DNA of 64,000 nucleotides, taken from assembly GCF_023954305.1 (NCBI RefSeq), contig NZ_JAMLIG010000003.1, positions 248,001 through 312,000 of the forward strand. Reading direction: 5' to 3'. The DNA comes from Mesorhizobium sp. (lineage in GTDB: Bacteria > Pseudomonadota > Alphaproteobacteria > Rhizobiales > Rhizobiaceae). Positions within the stretch are counted from its first letter, which is position 1; each line of letters starts with the position of its first letter. The translations under genes were made by a program, and so were the position numbers. Shown one piece after another: positions 1 through 7,859 of this stretch. The notes under the pieces are model-generated. The model saw only the letters and a program-made list of their open reading frames with translations. It was not told the origin of the DNA and searched no databases.

Positions 1-320
1 ACGGCACCGAGCGCTGCTATAACGGGCTTCGCCTCGCCAACGCCCTTGCGAAGTCCGATCCGGACGGAAAGGTCGGAGTCTTCCTGATGGCCGACGCGGT
101 CCTCGCGGCTAAGGCAGGGCAGAAGACGCCCGACGGCTACTACAACCTCGAGCGAATGCTGAAACGGCTGCTGGCCGCCAAGGGCAGTGTCCTCCTCTGC
201 GGCACCTGCATGGACGCACGCGGCATGACGGACCAGGAGCTGGTCGAAGGGACCCGCCGAAGCACCATGGATGAACTCGCAGCGGTAACGCTCGCCGCCG
301 ACAAGGTCCTGGTGTTCTGA
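1..320 (+). CDS. DsrE-family protein, 5'-truncated by the window edge
   Basis: The reading frame is open from base 3 and runs to TGA at 318-320; the true start lies left of the window. The visible ~105 residues contain GTERCYNGLRLANAL near the beginning, a hydrophobic strand VGVFLMADAV and the CGTCMDARG segment, an arrangement typical of DsrE/DsrF-like (YchN-type) small proteins with a Rossmann-like fold and conserved cysteines, often linked to sulfur transfer. Its function here is not known. The stop codon overlaps the ATG of the next gene (TGATG), so the two were probably co-transcribed before the transposon arrived. Confidence 0.75.
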   Translation, partial: GTERCYNGLRLANALAKSDPDGKVGVFLMADAVLAAKAGQKTPDGYYNLERMLKRLLAAKGSVLLCGTCMDARGMTDQELVEGTRRSTMDELAAVTLAADKVLVF

Positions 321-610
321 TGTTGTCGCGTATGCAGGGCCAGGTGCTGGTGCTGGCGAGCGCCCAGGCGCTGTTCCAGACGGCGTCGGTCATGGTGATG
401 ACCGTCGGCGGGCTCGCAGGCGGTTTGATCGCCTCGCGGCCGGAACTTGCGACCATGCCGATCGCTGCGATGTTCCTCGGCACGGCCCTCGCCACTTTTC
501 CTGCGTCGATGTGGATGGCGCGGGTCGGCAGGCGCGCGGGTTTTGTCGGAGGAGCGCTGCTGGGAGCGCTCGGCGGGTTGGTGGCGGCGGCGGGCATTTG
601 GACGGGGTCG
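320..610 (+). pseudogene. MFS transporter, N-terminal fragment cut by a transposon
   Basis: About 97 residues of a major facilitator superfamily transporter. The visible part covers three membrane-spanning helices and the loop with WMARVGRRAG, which is the A-motif (GxLaDrxGrr type) between helices 2 and 3. A full MFS protein has about 400 residues and 12 helices, so the gene is clearly broken: the reading frame enters the left end of the Tni transposon at 611 and stops 54 bases later. The start ATG overlaps the stop of the upstream DsrE-like gene. The missing C-terminal part is not found elsewhere in the window, so the break involved more than a simple insertion. Confidence 0.8.
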
Positions 611-737
611 TGTCATTTGGCACTTAATTATGAGAATGTCATACAAACAACTCCAAATGCTTAGGCCGGCACTTAATTTGAGAATTAGCAGTTAATTTGA
701 TAATCGCTCTTGGCGTTTGCCACTTAATGTGAGAATC
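611..737 (+). repeat. Left-end array of transposase-binding repeats
   Basis: Four same-orientation copies of a motif close to GGCACTTAATTTGAGAATC are visible: 618-637 (TTATGAGAATG variant, next to the terminal TGTCA), 668-686, 688-705 (GCAGTTAATTTGATAATC) and 718-737 (TGCCACTTAATGTGAGAATC). The last copy lies just upstream of the tniA start at 771, so transposase binding may also repress the tni promoter. The repeat layout is read directly from the sequence; the binding role is inferred from Tn7/Tn5053-like elements. Confidence 0.8.
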
Positions 738-770
738 AGGCTCTCGGAGTTTTTTCAACCGCGAGCCTCC

Positions 771-2384
771 ATGAGCGACCCATTTCCCGATGAAATTGAT
801 GAGGCACTTTGGGATGAAGCGTGCAGGCGTGCGGACGCGATCCGCGGCTTCCTGAAGCGAAATTCTGAGGGCGCGACGGCCGGAGAAGTTGCGGAACTCG
901 TAGCCGAACTCGGCCTTAGTCAGGCAACTGCATACCGGCTGATCAAGCTGTTCCGCGCCGGCGGGACCGTGCTGTCTCTGGTGGATCGGAAACGGGGCCG
1001 CCCCGAGGGTCATCGTGCCCTGGACAAGAAGCGGGAGGAGATCATCCGCGCGACGATCAGCGCCCACTACCTGAAACAGACCCGGCCGACGGTTTCGCAG
1101 CTGGTCCGTGACGTGCAAACAAACTGCATGTCGGCGGGGCTCAAGCCACCGCATCGCCGGACGATAGTGGCCCGCCTCACGGACATCGACCTCCAGAAGC
1201 GTGCCAAGCGCCGCGGCGAACAGAAGATCGTCAAGGCGACGACGCCTGTTCCCGGAGTGTTCGGTGCATCCCGACCCCTCGAAGTCGTCCAGATGGATCA
1301 TACGAAGGCCGACGTCTTCGTCGTCGACGAGGAAACCCGGCAGCCGATCGGCAGGCCGTGGCTGACGCTAGCGATGGACGTCTGCAGCCGGATGGTCACA
1401 GGGTTCTATCTCACCATGGACGCGCCGTCTCGGCTGTCGACCAGCCTGTGCCTTCTACACTCCGTATTCGACAAATCGGCATGGCTGCGGGAACGTGAGA
1501 TCGCCGAGCCGTGGCCCGTCGCCGGCCTGCCTGACACGGTACACGTCGACAACGGCCCCGACTTCCGCAGCAGGGCGTTCAGGAGAGGATGCCAGGACGC
1601 CGACATCGCGATCGAGTGGCGGCCACCGGGTGAGCCGCGTTTCGGCGGTCACATCGAGCGCCTGATCGGCACGCAGATGGGGAGGCTGCACCTGCTGCCC
1701 GGGACGACATTCAGCAACGAACAGGAGCTCGGCGAATACAACCCCAAGCGGCACGCAGCGCTGACTTTGAGGGAACTCGAGCGCTACATCGCACTCGACA
1801 TCGTCGGCTCCTACCATCAGTCGATCCACAGTTCCCTAGGCCGCCCGCCGATTGCGGTCTGGCGGGAGCGCGAGGGCGAGATCCCGCTTCGGCTACCGCA
1901 GGATCGGCTCCGATTCTGGCTGACCTTCCTGCCCGAGCAGGAGCGCACTTTGCGGCCGACTGGCGTTCACCTGTTCGGCCTGCGCTATTGGTCGGCGGCA
2001 CTCACCGCCGACGTCGGTCGCGCTGATCGCCGCCTGCTTGTCAAGTACGATCCACGTGACATGGCGCGCATCTTCGTTCGACGGCCGTCGGGAAACTTTG
2101 TGGAAGCCCGATATGCTGATTTGACGCTGCCTTCGATCACGCTGCACGAGGCGGTGACCGCCCGACGCACCCTTCTGGCGAAAGGCCGCCGTGAAGTTGA
2201 CACCGGCGTCATCGTCCGCACCGCCATCGCCCAGCGAGAATTGGTCGAGGCGGCAACGAAGAAGACGGCAGTGGCACGACGCGGGTTGGCTTCTTCGAAA
2301 TCGAAGGTGGATGATCGCGGATGGGGCTCGCTCCGCGGTGTCGACTCCAGCAAACCTGTACCCTTTGTTGAGGATACAGATTGA
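771..2384 (+). CDS. tniA: TniA-type DDE transposase/integrase
   Basis: 537 residues from the ATG at 771; an upstream in-frame start at 717 would fall inside the end repeats and is less likely. An N-terminal helix-turn-helix region (about 40-75, with LGLSQATAYRLIKLFR) is followed by a retroviral-integrase-like core with catalytic D176 (in QMDHTKAD), D260 (in HVDNGPDF) and E296 (in GHIERLIG), giving the D-D-35-E spacing, and then a Mu-type C-terminal beta-barrel. It would carry out strand transfer of the element together with TniB and TniQ. tniB begins 12 bases downstream. The catalytic triad is intact, so the protein may be active. Confidence 0.93.
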   Translation: MSDPFPDEIDEALWDEACRRADAIRGFLKRNSEGATAGEVAELVAELGLSQATAYRLIKLFRAGGTVLSLVDRKRGRPEGHRALDKKREEIIRATISAHYLKQTRPTVSQLVRDVQTNCMSAGLKPPHRRTIVARLTDIDLQKRAKRRGEQKIVKATTPVPGVFGASRPLEVVQMDHTKADVFVVDEETRQPIGRPWLTLAMDVCSRMVTGFYLTMDAPSRLSTSLCLLHSVFDKSAWLREREIAEPWPVAGLPDTVHVDNGPDFRSRAFRRGCQDADIAIEWRPPGEPRFGGHIERLIGTQMGRLHLLPGTTFSNEQELGEYNPKRHAALTLRELERYIALDIVGSYHQSIHSSLGRPPIAVWREREGEIPLRLPQDRLRFWLTFLPEQERTLRPTGVHLFGLRYWSAALTADVGRADRRLLVKYDPRDMARIFVRRPSGNFVEARYADLTLPSITLHEAVTARRTLLAKGRREVDTGVIVRTAIAQRELVEAATKKTAVARRGLASSKSKVDDRGWGSLRGVDSSKPVPFVEDTD

Positions 2385-2396
2385 GCTGGAGTGAAT

Positions 2397-3278
2397 ATGA
2401 ACGATGAAGCCTCCCACCTGACCGCCAGCGCAGCGGCACTGCTTGCCGAAACTGACGAGCGACGCATTTGGGCGATACGATCACGCCGCTGGGTGCTCTA
2501 CCCCCGCGCCAAACAGGCGCTCGATCGGCTGAGCCGGCTTCTTGATCATCCGCGCGGAACGCGCATGCCCTCGGTCGCGATCTACGGCGACAGCGGCATG
2601 GGAAAGACCATGATCATGAAGCGGTTCCGGGATGAGCACCCGCCGAGCTTCAATCCGCTGACGGGCACGTTGAAGACACCGGTCCTCGCGATGGAAATGA
2701 CCAGCCGCCCCGGCGAGCGGCGCTTCTACGCCGAACTGCTCACCCTGCTGGGCGCGCCGCAGCGGCCGCGCGCCGACATCGCGCAAATGGAGCAAGCCGC
2801 CTTGCGGATCATGGAAGCGATCGGCGTGCAGGTGCTGGTCATCGACGAGGTGCACAACATACTTGCCGGATCCTACCGCGAGCAACGCATCGTTCTGAAT
2901 ACGCTCCGCTTCCTCAGCAATCGTTTGCAGATCTCCCTGATCTGCTTCGGCGTCAACGAGGCCCGGGAGGCGATCAGTGGTGACGTCCAGCTTGCGCGCC
3001 GGTTCGAGCAGTTCACCTTGAGCCGGTGGGCTGCGAACGAACAGTTCGAGACCCTGGTGGCCTCGATTCTGCGCAATACACCGCTGCGTCGTCCCTCGGT
3101 GCTTACGCCGAAATCGCTGCGACGGATCCTGCAGATCACCGAGGGTATCACCGCCAGCATCTTCCACATGATCAACAGCCTGGCCGTCGAGGCCATCGAG
3201 AGCGGCCGCGAGCACATTAACGACGAAGCAGTCGAGAACTGGGAGCCGGAGTTCGATGCCGAGGCGGCGTTCGCATGA
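2397..3278 (+). CDS. tniB: TniB AAA+ ATPase, transposition regulator
   Basis: 293 residues. The ATG at 2397 is preferred over a GTG at 2391 because GGAG at 2387-2390 is properly spaced only for the ATG. Walker A is GDSGMGKT (about residues 64-71) and Walker B is VLVIDEVHN, followed by the sensor region; this is the TniB/TnsC-like AAA+ family that couples target choice to the transposase. The last codons overlap the start of tniQ (ATGA at 3275-3278), indicating translational coupling. Length and motifs match complete TniB proteins. Confidence 0.93.
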   Translation: MNDEASHLTASAAALLAETDERRIWAIRSRRWVLYPRAKQALDRLSRLLDHPRGTRMPSVAIYGDSGMGKTMIMKRFRDEHPPSFNPLTGTLKTPVLAMEMTSRPGERRFYAELLTLLGAPQRPRADIAQMEQAALRIMEAIGVQVLVIDEVHNILAGSYREQRIVLNTLRFLSNRLQISLICFGVNEAREAISGDVQLARRFEQFTLSRWAANEQFETLVASILRNTPLRRPSVLTPKSLRRILQITEGITASIFHMINSLAVEAIESGREHINDEAVENWEPEFDAEAAFA

Positions 3279-4141
3279 AGAACGAAGATGTTCCACGACG
3301 GCTGCCGGTGGTGTTGCCGCCCCATTCTGATGAACTCCTTTCCTCCTGGATCAGTCGCCATGCCGCCTTCTACGCGGTTCCTCCGCTGGTCATGCTTCGG
3401 CATTGCCTACCGGAGATCTCCTCATTGCGAGCGGCCGATCTCCAACTGAGTAACGATCAGGAAATCCGCCTGGCCAACATATTTGCCACCGAGCCTGCCG
3501 CGATGCGTCGAATGACCTTCGTAAATGTCGCGCAATCATCGCGCCGCCTCATCGCCGCGCGGCCAAAGCAAGTTTGCACGAGCTGCAGCCCGGGACATGC
3601 GGACCCTGCGCCGAGCCTGCGAAGCCAGCTGCTCGGGTGGCGCATAACGTGCCCTCTGTGTGGAAGCCAACTCCGGGATGCCGGCGGTCGCGAACTCCCC
3701 TCCCCTTTCCGGCAACATCGCGTTGCGGCCGTTCATGGCGAAAGGCTGCTCGACGATGAAGCCGAACGGGGCATCGGAACCTGGACATCGCCAGCCGACA
3801 TTGCTCGGCTTCTCCTGATGCGACGCATTCCGACGCCTGTGCCCCGCGAGCACGACCTCTGGCGCTTCCGCGTGCTCGGCGCAATCATCCCCGATCTCGA
3901 CCATGTCATTGCCGAGCGACAGGAGAACCTGCCCACACCTGCAAAGCCGATCCTGCCCCTTCACCTGCGGCCGGCTCTGCTGGCGGGAATCGCCATCGTC
4001 GAGCGTGCCGGACCGGAGATGCTCCGGATGCTGCGTGGGCATATGATGGGTGACAACAGGGTGAGATTCACTGACGCCACCGAGAACATGATAGCCCGAG
4101 CTCGCAGGTCGAATGCCTCTTCTCAGATGCAGTTAATTTGA
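3275..4141 (+). CDS. tniQ: TniQ target-selection protein
   Basis: 288 residues. The N-terminal part has the TniQ signature region (LPPHSDELLSSWISRHA), followed by two zinc-binding CxxC pairs at CTSC and CPLC, as in TniQ/TnsD proteins, which recognise target DNA or bridge to a targeting module. It overlaps tniB by 4 bases. The coding region ends inside the transposon's own end repeat: the last codons ATG CAG TTA ATT TGA lie in the motif copy at 4129-4146. No CRISPR or other targeting genes accompany it. Confidence 0.9.
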   Translation: MKNEDVPRRLPVVLPPHSDELLSSWISRHAAFYAVPPLVMLRHCLPEISSLRAADLQLSNDQEIRLANIFATEPAAMRRMTFVNVAQSSRRLIAARPKQVCTSCSPGHADPAPSLRSQLLGWRITCPLCGSQLRDAGGRELPSPFRQHRVAAVHGERLLDDEAERGIGTWTSPADIARLLLMRRIPTPVPREHDLWRFRVLGAIIPDLDHVIAERQENLPTPAKPILPLHLRPALLAGIAIVERAGPEMLRMLRGHMMGDNRVRFTDATENMIARARRSNASSQMQLI

Positions 4142-4224
4142 GAATCCGGCCACCACGATTCTCACAATAAAATGCCAAATCCGGACGAAACCGGCGCATT
4201 CTTACAATTAAGGGCCAAGCGACA
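4129..4224 (-). repeat. Right-end array of transposase-binding repeats
   Basis: Three copies of the end motif: 4129-4146 in the same orientation as the left end (GCAGTTAATTTGAGAATC), and two inverted copies at 4157-4180 (complement ATTTGGCATTTTATTGTGAG) and 4197-4224 (complement starting TGTCGCTTGGCCCTTAATTG). The outermost copy defines the transposon terminus at 4224. The stop codon of tniQ is inside the first copy. Confidence 0.78.
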
Positions 4225-5079
4225 CATCGACGGTGCGCTCGGCGGCCTTGCGCAGGTGAGCCTTGAGCTTCGAGAAGGCGTTCTCGATCGGGTTGAAGTC
4301 GGGACTGTAGGGCGGCAGGAAGAGCAGCGTGGCGCCTGCCGCCTCAATCATCTCGCGCACTCTCGGCCCCTTGTGGCTGGAGAGGTTGTCCATGATCACG
4401 ATGTCGCCAGGCTCAAGTTCGGGCACGAGCACCTTGTCGACATAGGTCTCGAAGGCGATGCGGTTGATCGGCCCGTCGAGCACAAAGGGCGCGGCGATGC
4501 CGCGGCTGCGCAGTCCGGCGACGAAGGTGGTTGTCTTCCAGTGCCCATGCGGCACGCCCACCCTCAACCGTTCGCCGCGAGCGCATCGGCCATGCCGTCG
4601 CGCCATGTTGGTCGAGGCCCAGGTTTCGTCAATGAAGACCAGCCGCTCGGGGTCGAGATCGAGCTGGCCGTCGAACCAGGCCTGCCGCCGCTTCACGATG
4701 TCGGGGCGGTCCTGTTCGGCAGCGTGCGCGGTCTTTTTTTGCGCGTGATGGCGTGACGCTTGAAGAAGCGCTGGAGCGCTCCGAAGCTGAACACCAGGCC
4801 CTGTTCCTTCAGCGCCAGACGAGCCTCCTCGATCGAACGATCGGATTCCGGGCCGAGGGCATCAAGGATGGCTTGCTTGTGGGCGTCGATGCGAGCCGAC
4901 TTGCGGTCGCCGCCCAGCGCCTTGGGGCGAACGTCACCATGTTCGCGCTCCAGAACCTGCCAGCGGCTCACACTGGCAGCGCTCACACCGAACCGCTCGG
5001 CCGCCTCCCGGTGCGTTGCACCTTCACGCACCGCCGCCACCGCACGTTCCCGAAGATCGACCGACAGAGCTTTCGACAT
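4225..5079 (-). pseudogene. IS630-family transposase, two frames joined by a slippery A7 tract, C-terminus lost
   Basis: The first frame (5079 to 4693, 128 residues) carries the helix-turn-helix half (DLRERAVAAVREGATHREAA). The second frame, in the -1 register, carries the DDE core: IDETW, MDNLSSHKG and YSPDFNPIENAFSK. They meet at a run of seven A residues (complement of T7 at 4734-4740) just before the stop of frame 1; this is the usual IS630 programmed -1 slippage signal, so the frame change alone is not damage. Truncation is real: the reading frame runs into the Tni end at 4224 and stops at 4208 with a foreign tail, losing the last ~30 residues. Confidence 0.85.
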
Positions 5080-5140
5080 GTTTGCCGGCCTCCAACCCGG
5101 CAGACAGCTTGAATCATCTCAACGCTGATTTGGGAATCCC
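4225..5140 (-). mobile_element. IS630-family insertion sequence, 3' end removed by the Tni transposon
   Basis: Contains an IS630-type two-frame transposase (see next entry). The distal end of the element is missing because the Tni right end at 4224 interrupts the transposase gene after the codons for ERTVD. The proximal end lies somewhere between the start codon at 5079 and about 5140; no partner repeat remains to fix the boundary, so the right coordinate is approximate. Confidence 0.65.
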
Positions 5141-5147
5141 GATTCAT

Positions 5148-5325
5148 TCAGGTCGGGTCACGCTCTAGATGGGCTAGCTCGTCGACGGAGAACTCGCTCA
5201 TCTTCTTGGTGCGCGAATAATTCAGGGCCGCTGTCTCATCCGCGATGTATGGGATTGTAGAGAGCAGATCGTAGGCTGGCGCCAACGACGGTATGCGCCG
5301 ATCTGCGTAGATCAGCGAGCGTCCC
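5148..5325 (-). pseudogene. hipA: HipA-like kinase, C-terminal fragment
   Basis: About 58 residues resembling the end of HipA-type serine/threonine kinases (toxin of hipBA modules): LAPAYDLLSTIPYIADETA is the characteristic segment after the catalytic core, followed by LNYSRTKKMSEFSVDELAHL. The whole N-terminal kinase domain and the hipB antitoxin gene are absent. It sits between the IS630 remnant and a yhaN remnant, so it is genomic debris and not a working toxin. Confidence 0.6.
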
Positions 5326-5329
5326 GCTT

Positions 5330-5915
5330 GCAGGGCTGACCCGCGACGCCTATCGCATGATGTTCTCCCTCGACGATCAGACGCTGGAAGATGGCGGCAA
5401 CGCCATTCTGGAAAGCAAGGGCGATCTGGGGGAGTTGTTGTTCTCGCGACCGCCGGCTTCGCCGGCATCAATTCCATTCTCGAAACCGCGGTCACCGAGG
5501 CTGACGGCGTTTTCCGCAAGCGCGCCAGCTCGACGAAGATCGCCGGCCTCAAACGCCAGATCGCGGACCTCAAATCGCAGCGCGATGATATCGACGTTCA
5601 GGCCTCGGCCTACCGGACGCTGACGACAGCGCTCGAGCAGGCTGAAGCGGCCTATGACGCCGTCATGAAGGAGATTGGGACGGCAAAGGCACGCCACGAT
5701 GAGATTGCCCGCGTCCTGGGTGCTCACCCCCCTGGCGGCTGACCACCGTCGGGGAGATGATCAGCTTTCCGAATATGCGGACCTGCCCCATCCGCCTGCC
5801 GAGTGGGCGTCCGCACTTCCCGACCTGATTGTCGAAGAAACGCGCCTTCAAACTGAGCTGACCGGCATCAAGCAGCGCGAGAAGAAGGTCCGGGAGGACT
5901 TGGAAGGGCTCGGTG
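5330..5915 (+). pseudogene. yhaN: YhaN-like AAA ATPase, internal fragment with frameshifts
   Basis: Read across two frame changes, the segment gives LTRDAYRMMFSLDDQTLED, then GDLGELLFS, then (shifted, after about 5448) INSILETAVTEADGVFRKR with a coiled-coil stretch, and after another shift near 5730 LSEYADLPHPPAEWASA and further coiled coil. This matches the region after the N-terminal nucleotide-binding part of YhaN-type SMC-like ATPases, which are over 1000 residues long; only about 195 residues remain, with no Walker A. It is a decayed fragment without function. Confidence 0.6.
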
Positions 5916-6063
5916 ATGCGGTCAACAACGCCATCGAGCTGCCCTGGAGCAACGGGCAGGCCGAAGGCCAAATCAACCGCCTCACCTCAAACGCGCAATG
6001 TACGGTCGGGCCGGCCCCGAGCTTCTGAGGGCACGAATGCTATCGCCGCTCCAAACGAAGTGA
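5916..6063 (+). pseudogene. ISL3-family transposase, C-terminal fragment
   Basis: The segment NAIELPWSNGQAEGQINRL, followed after a small frame change by LKRAMYGRAGPELLRARM and a stop at 6061-6063, is the conserved C-terminal end of ISL3-family transposases, including the catalytic-glutamate region NGQAEGQ. About 45 residues remain of a protein of about 400-550. It is fused directly to the yhaN remnant, marking an old recombination or deletion point. Confidence 0.6.
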
Positions 6064-6069
6064 GGAAGA

Positions 6070-6092
6070 ACCCAATTAAGTGCCAAGCAACA
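6070..6092 (-). repeat. Orphan transposon end related to the Tni element
   Basis: The complement reads TGTTGCTTGGCACTTAATTG, sharing a 13-base identical core (TTGGCACTTAATT) and the TGT start with the left end at 611. It is the third such end in the region and has no partner tni genes. It directly abuts the remnant of the metallo-hydrolase gene at 6093, so it marks where a related element cut the neighbouring operon. Confidence 0.6.
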
Positions 6093-6193
6093 TGAAGACC
6101 GGCGGGAGCCGCAGAGCGAAGCACACCCGGGGCGGCCGCCATAGGCTTTCCGACAGGCAACTCTCGGCCGAACGGATAGTTGACCGCGCTCAC
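6093..6193 (-). pseudogene. MBL-fold metallo-hydrolase, N-terminal stub (last gene of the 18-kb operon, destroyed)
   Basis: A GTG at 6193 with upstream GAGGGATCAGAG starts SAVNYPFGRELPVGKPM, followed by a proline-rich beta-strand segment that in an adjacent frame reads LRLPPVF. This matches the start of MBL-fold hydrolases of the kind at 47308-48354 (PGVxWLRLPLP). The sequence is cut at 6092 by the orphan transposon end, before the HxHxDH zinc motif. It lies 103 bases downstream of the CoA ligase gene in the same direction, so it was probably the last gene of that operon. The assignment rests on ~30 residues. Confidence 0.45.
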
Positions 6194-6296
6194 CTCTGAT
6201 CCCTCGACCAATATCCCGCGCTCGGCAGGCTGGCGCCTGCACCACGTCGATGACGCATCGGGCCGGCGCGGTCCGGCGCTGTTGCAGACAATCCGC

Positions 6297-7859
6297 TCAA
6301 GGCGGCGCGTGCGCAGCCTGGTACTCTGACGCGACCGCACGCCTCAGCAATTTGCCTACTGAACTCTTTGGCAGCGGCTGTTCGCGGATGTCGATGCGTT
6401 TGGGCAGCTTGTGACGGGGTAGAAGCGCTTCGGTATGGCGCAACACCGAGGAGGCATCGATCGACCGGCCAAGCTTAGGCACGACAACCGCCGTTACGGC
6501 CTCGCCCCACCGGTCGTCGGCTATGCCGAAGACGATCGCCTCGGCCACGTCTGGGTGGGAGCACAGCGCGTTCTCTACCTCCGCCGGCCAAACGTTGAAG
6601 CCACCGGTGATGATCACATCGTCCTTGCGGTCCACGACGTAGACGTAGCCTTCCTCGTCGAACCGCCCCATGTCTCCGGTGTGGATCCACCCGTCAACCT
6701 TCCGCTCTGCCGTCAGGGCAGGATCCTTCCAGTAGCCGCGCATGGTGTGCGGTCCGCGGCTAATGATTTCGCCAACGGCGCCGACGGGGCAATCAGCTCC
6801 AGCCTGGTCAACGATTCTGAGATCGACATTGTAGGCCGGACAACCGGCTGACCGCAGGCGGCCGGGAGGTTCGCCTGAAAAGACATGGTCTTCGGCCGAC
6901 AGGCACGTCAGCATGTTCGGGGCCTCGCTGCTCCCGTATATTTGGTAGAGGACCGGGCCGAAGGCGTTGATGGCATCCACGATCCGCCGTTCGGGCATTG
7001 GCGCCCCGCCATATATGATGCGCCGCAGACTGGATGTATCGTGGCGGCCGAGCGCCGGGCAATCCAGCACCATGTTGATCGCCGTCGGGATCATGAAGAC
7101 CGTTGTGATACGGTCTTGCTCGACAGCTCGAAGGAAGGCTTCCGGATCGAACCCGAAGGCCGGCATGATTACCTGCCGCGCCCCGCGCATCCACCACGTG
7201 TACATGATCTTGCCGGAAGCGTGCGACAGCGGGTGGATGTGGCAGACGGTATCGTCGTCGCCGACCTTCCAGTTAAGGAGCACGTTATTGATGACGTTGG
7301 TCATGCAGCGATGGTCCATCATCACGCCCTTCGGCAACCCTGTGGTCCCCCCCGTGAAGCGGACCGCGTACAGGTCGTCGTCGTCAATTTCGACTCGCGG
7401 TCGGACGTCGGGTGCTGCGGTGATGACGGATTCGAAATCGTCCTCGTCGCGACCCGCGCCGCCGATCGCCACTATGCGCGGCGACAGCTCGTCTCTTTGC
7501 AGGGGACGAAGTGCGGAGCGAAGCGTGTCCAGCGCCTTTCCTGCCGAGGCGAAGACAACCTTCGTCCCGGCAAACGAAATGTAACGCTCAAGCTCAGCGG
7601 CGGAGGAACTGATCAGCATCGGGACGCGTACCGCACCGGCTTTGACGATGCCCATCTCGGCCTCGGGGTACTCCGCCTGGTTGCCTATCAGAACGCCGAC
7701 CCGGTCGCCTTTCGAGACGCCCTGTGCAATCAGCCAGTTGGCAAGAGCGTTTGCACGGCGGTCGACCTCGCCGTATGTGCGGCTGGTCGAGTCGGTTTGT
7801 ATTGCGACGCGATCACGGAAGCGGTCGACGCTCCATTCGAGCAGCCGGTCGATACTCAT
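6297..7859 (-). CDS. Acyl-CoA synthetase (AMP-forming), CaiC/FadD-like
   Basis: 520 residues from the ATG at 7859, which overlaps the stop of the upstream citryl-CoA-lyase-like gene (ATGA). A longer frame upstream is arginine-rich shadow sequence and was rejected. The ANL-superfamily motifs are present: the P-loop FTGGTTGLPKGV, YGSSEAPN, the hinge TGDMGRFDEEGYVYVVDRKDD and the lysine in PKSSVGKLLRR. It should convert an organic acid, ATP and CoA to acyl-CoA, AMP and PPi in the cytoplasm. It is the last intact gene of the operon that begins with the binding protein at 18114. The substrate is unknown; it is the second ligase in this operon. Confidence 0.9.
   Translation of the reverse strand: MSIDRLLEWSVDRFRDRVAIQTDSTSRTYGEVDRRANALANWLIAQGVSKGDRVGVLIGNQAEYPEAEMGIVKAGAVRVPMLISSSAAELERYISFAGTKVVFASAGKALDTLRSALRPLQRDELSPRIVAIGGAGRDEDDFESVITAAPDVRPRVEIDDDDLYAVRFTGGTTGLPKGVMMDHRCMTNVINNVLLNWKVGDDDTVCHIHPLSHASGKIMYTWWMRGARQVIMPAFGFDPEAFLRAVEQDRITTVFMIPTAINMVLDCPALGRHDTSSLRRIIYGGAPMPERRIVDAINAFGPVLYQIYGSSEAPNMLTCLSAEDHVFSGEPPGRLRSAGCPAYNVDLRIVDQAGADCPVGAVGEIISRGPHTMRGYWKDPALTAERKVDGWIHTGDMGRFDEEGYVYVVDRKDDVIITGGFNVWPAEVENALCSHPDVAEAIVFGIADDRWGEAVTAVVVPKLGRSIDASSVLRHTEALLPRHKLPKRIDIREQPLPKSSVGKLLRRAVASEYQAAHAPP

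Larger units (their letters stand above)
611..4224 (+). mobile_element. Compact Tni-type transposon (tniA-tniB-tniQ, no resolvase, no cargo)
   Basis: Three co-directional overlapping or closely spaced genes (DDE integrase, AAA ATPase, TniQ) lie between two inverted ends. The left end reads TGTCATTTGGCACTTAATT and the complement of the right end reads TGTCGCTTGGCCCTTAATT. Several internal copies of the same motif follow each end, as expected for transposase binding sites of the Tn5053/Tn552/Tn7-like group. No tniR-type resolvase and no cargo gene are present. The 5-bp flanks (GGTCG on the left, CATCG on the right) do not match, and the flanking genes differ (MFS on the left, IS630 on the right), so this is not a simple intact insertion. 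Confidence 0.85.
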
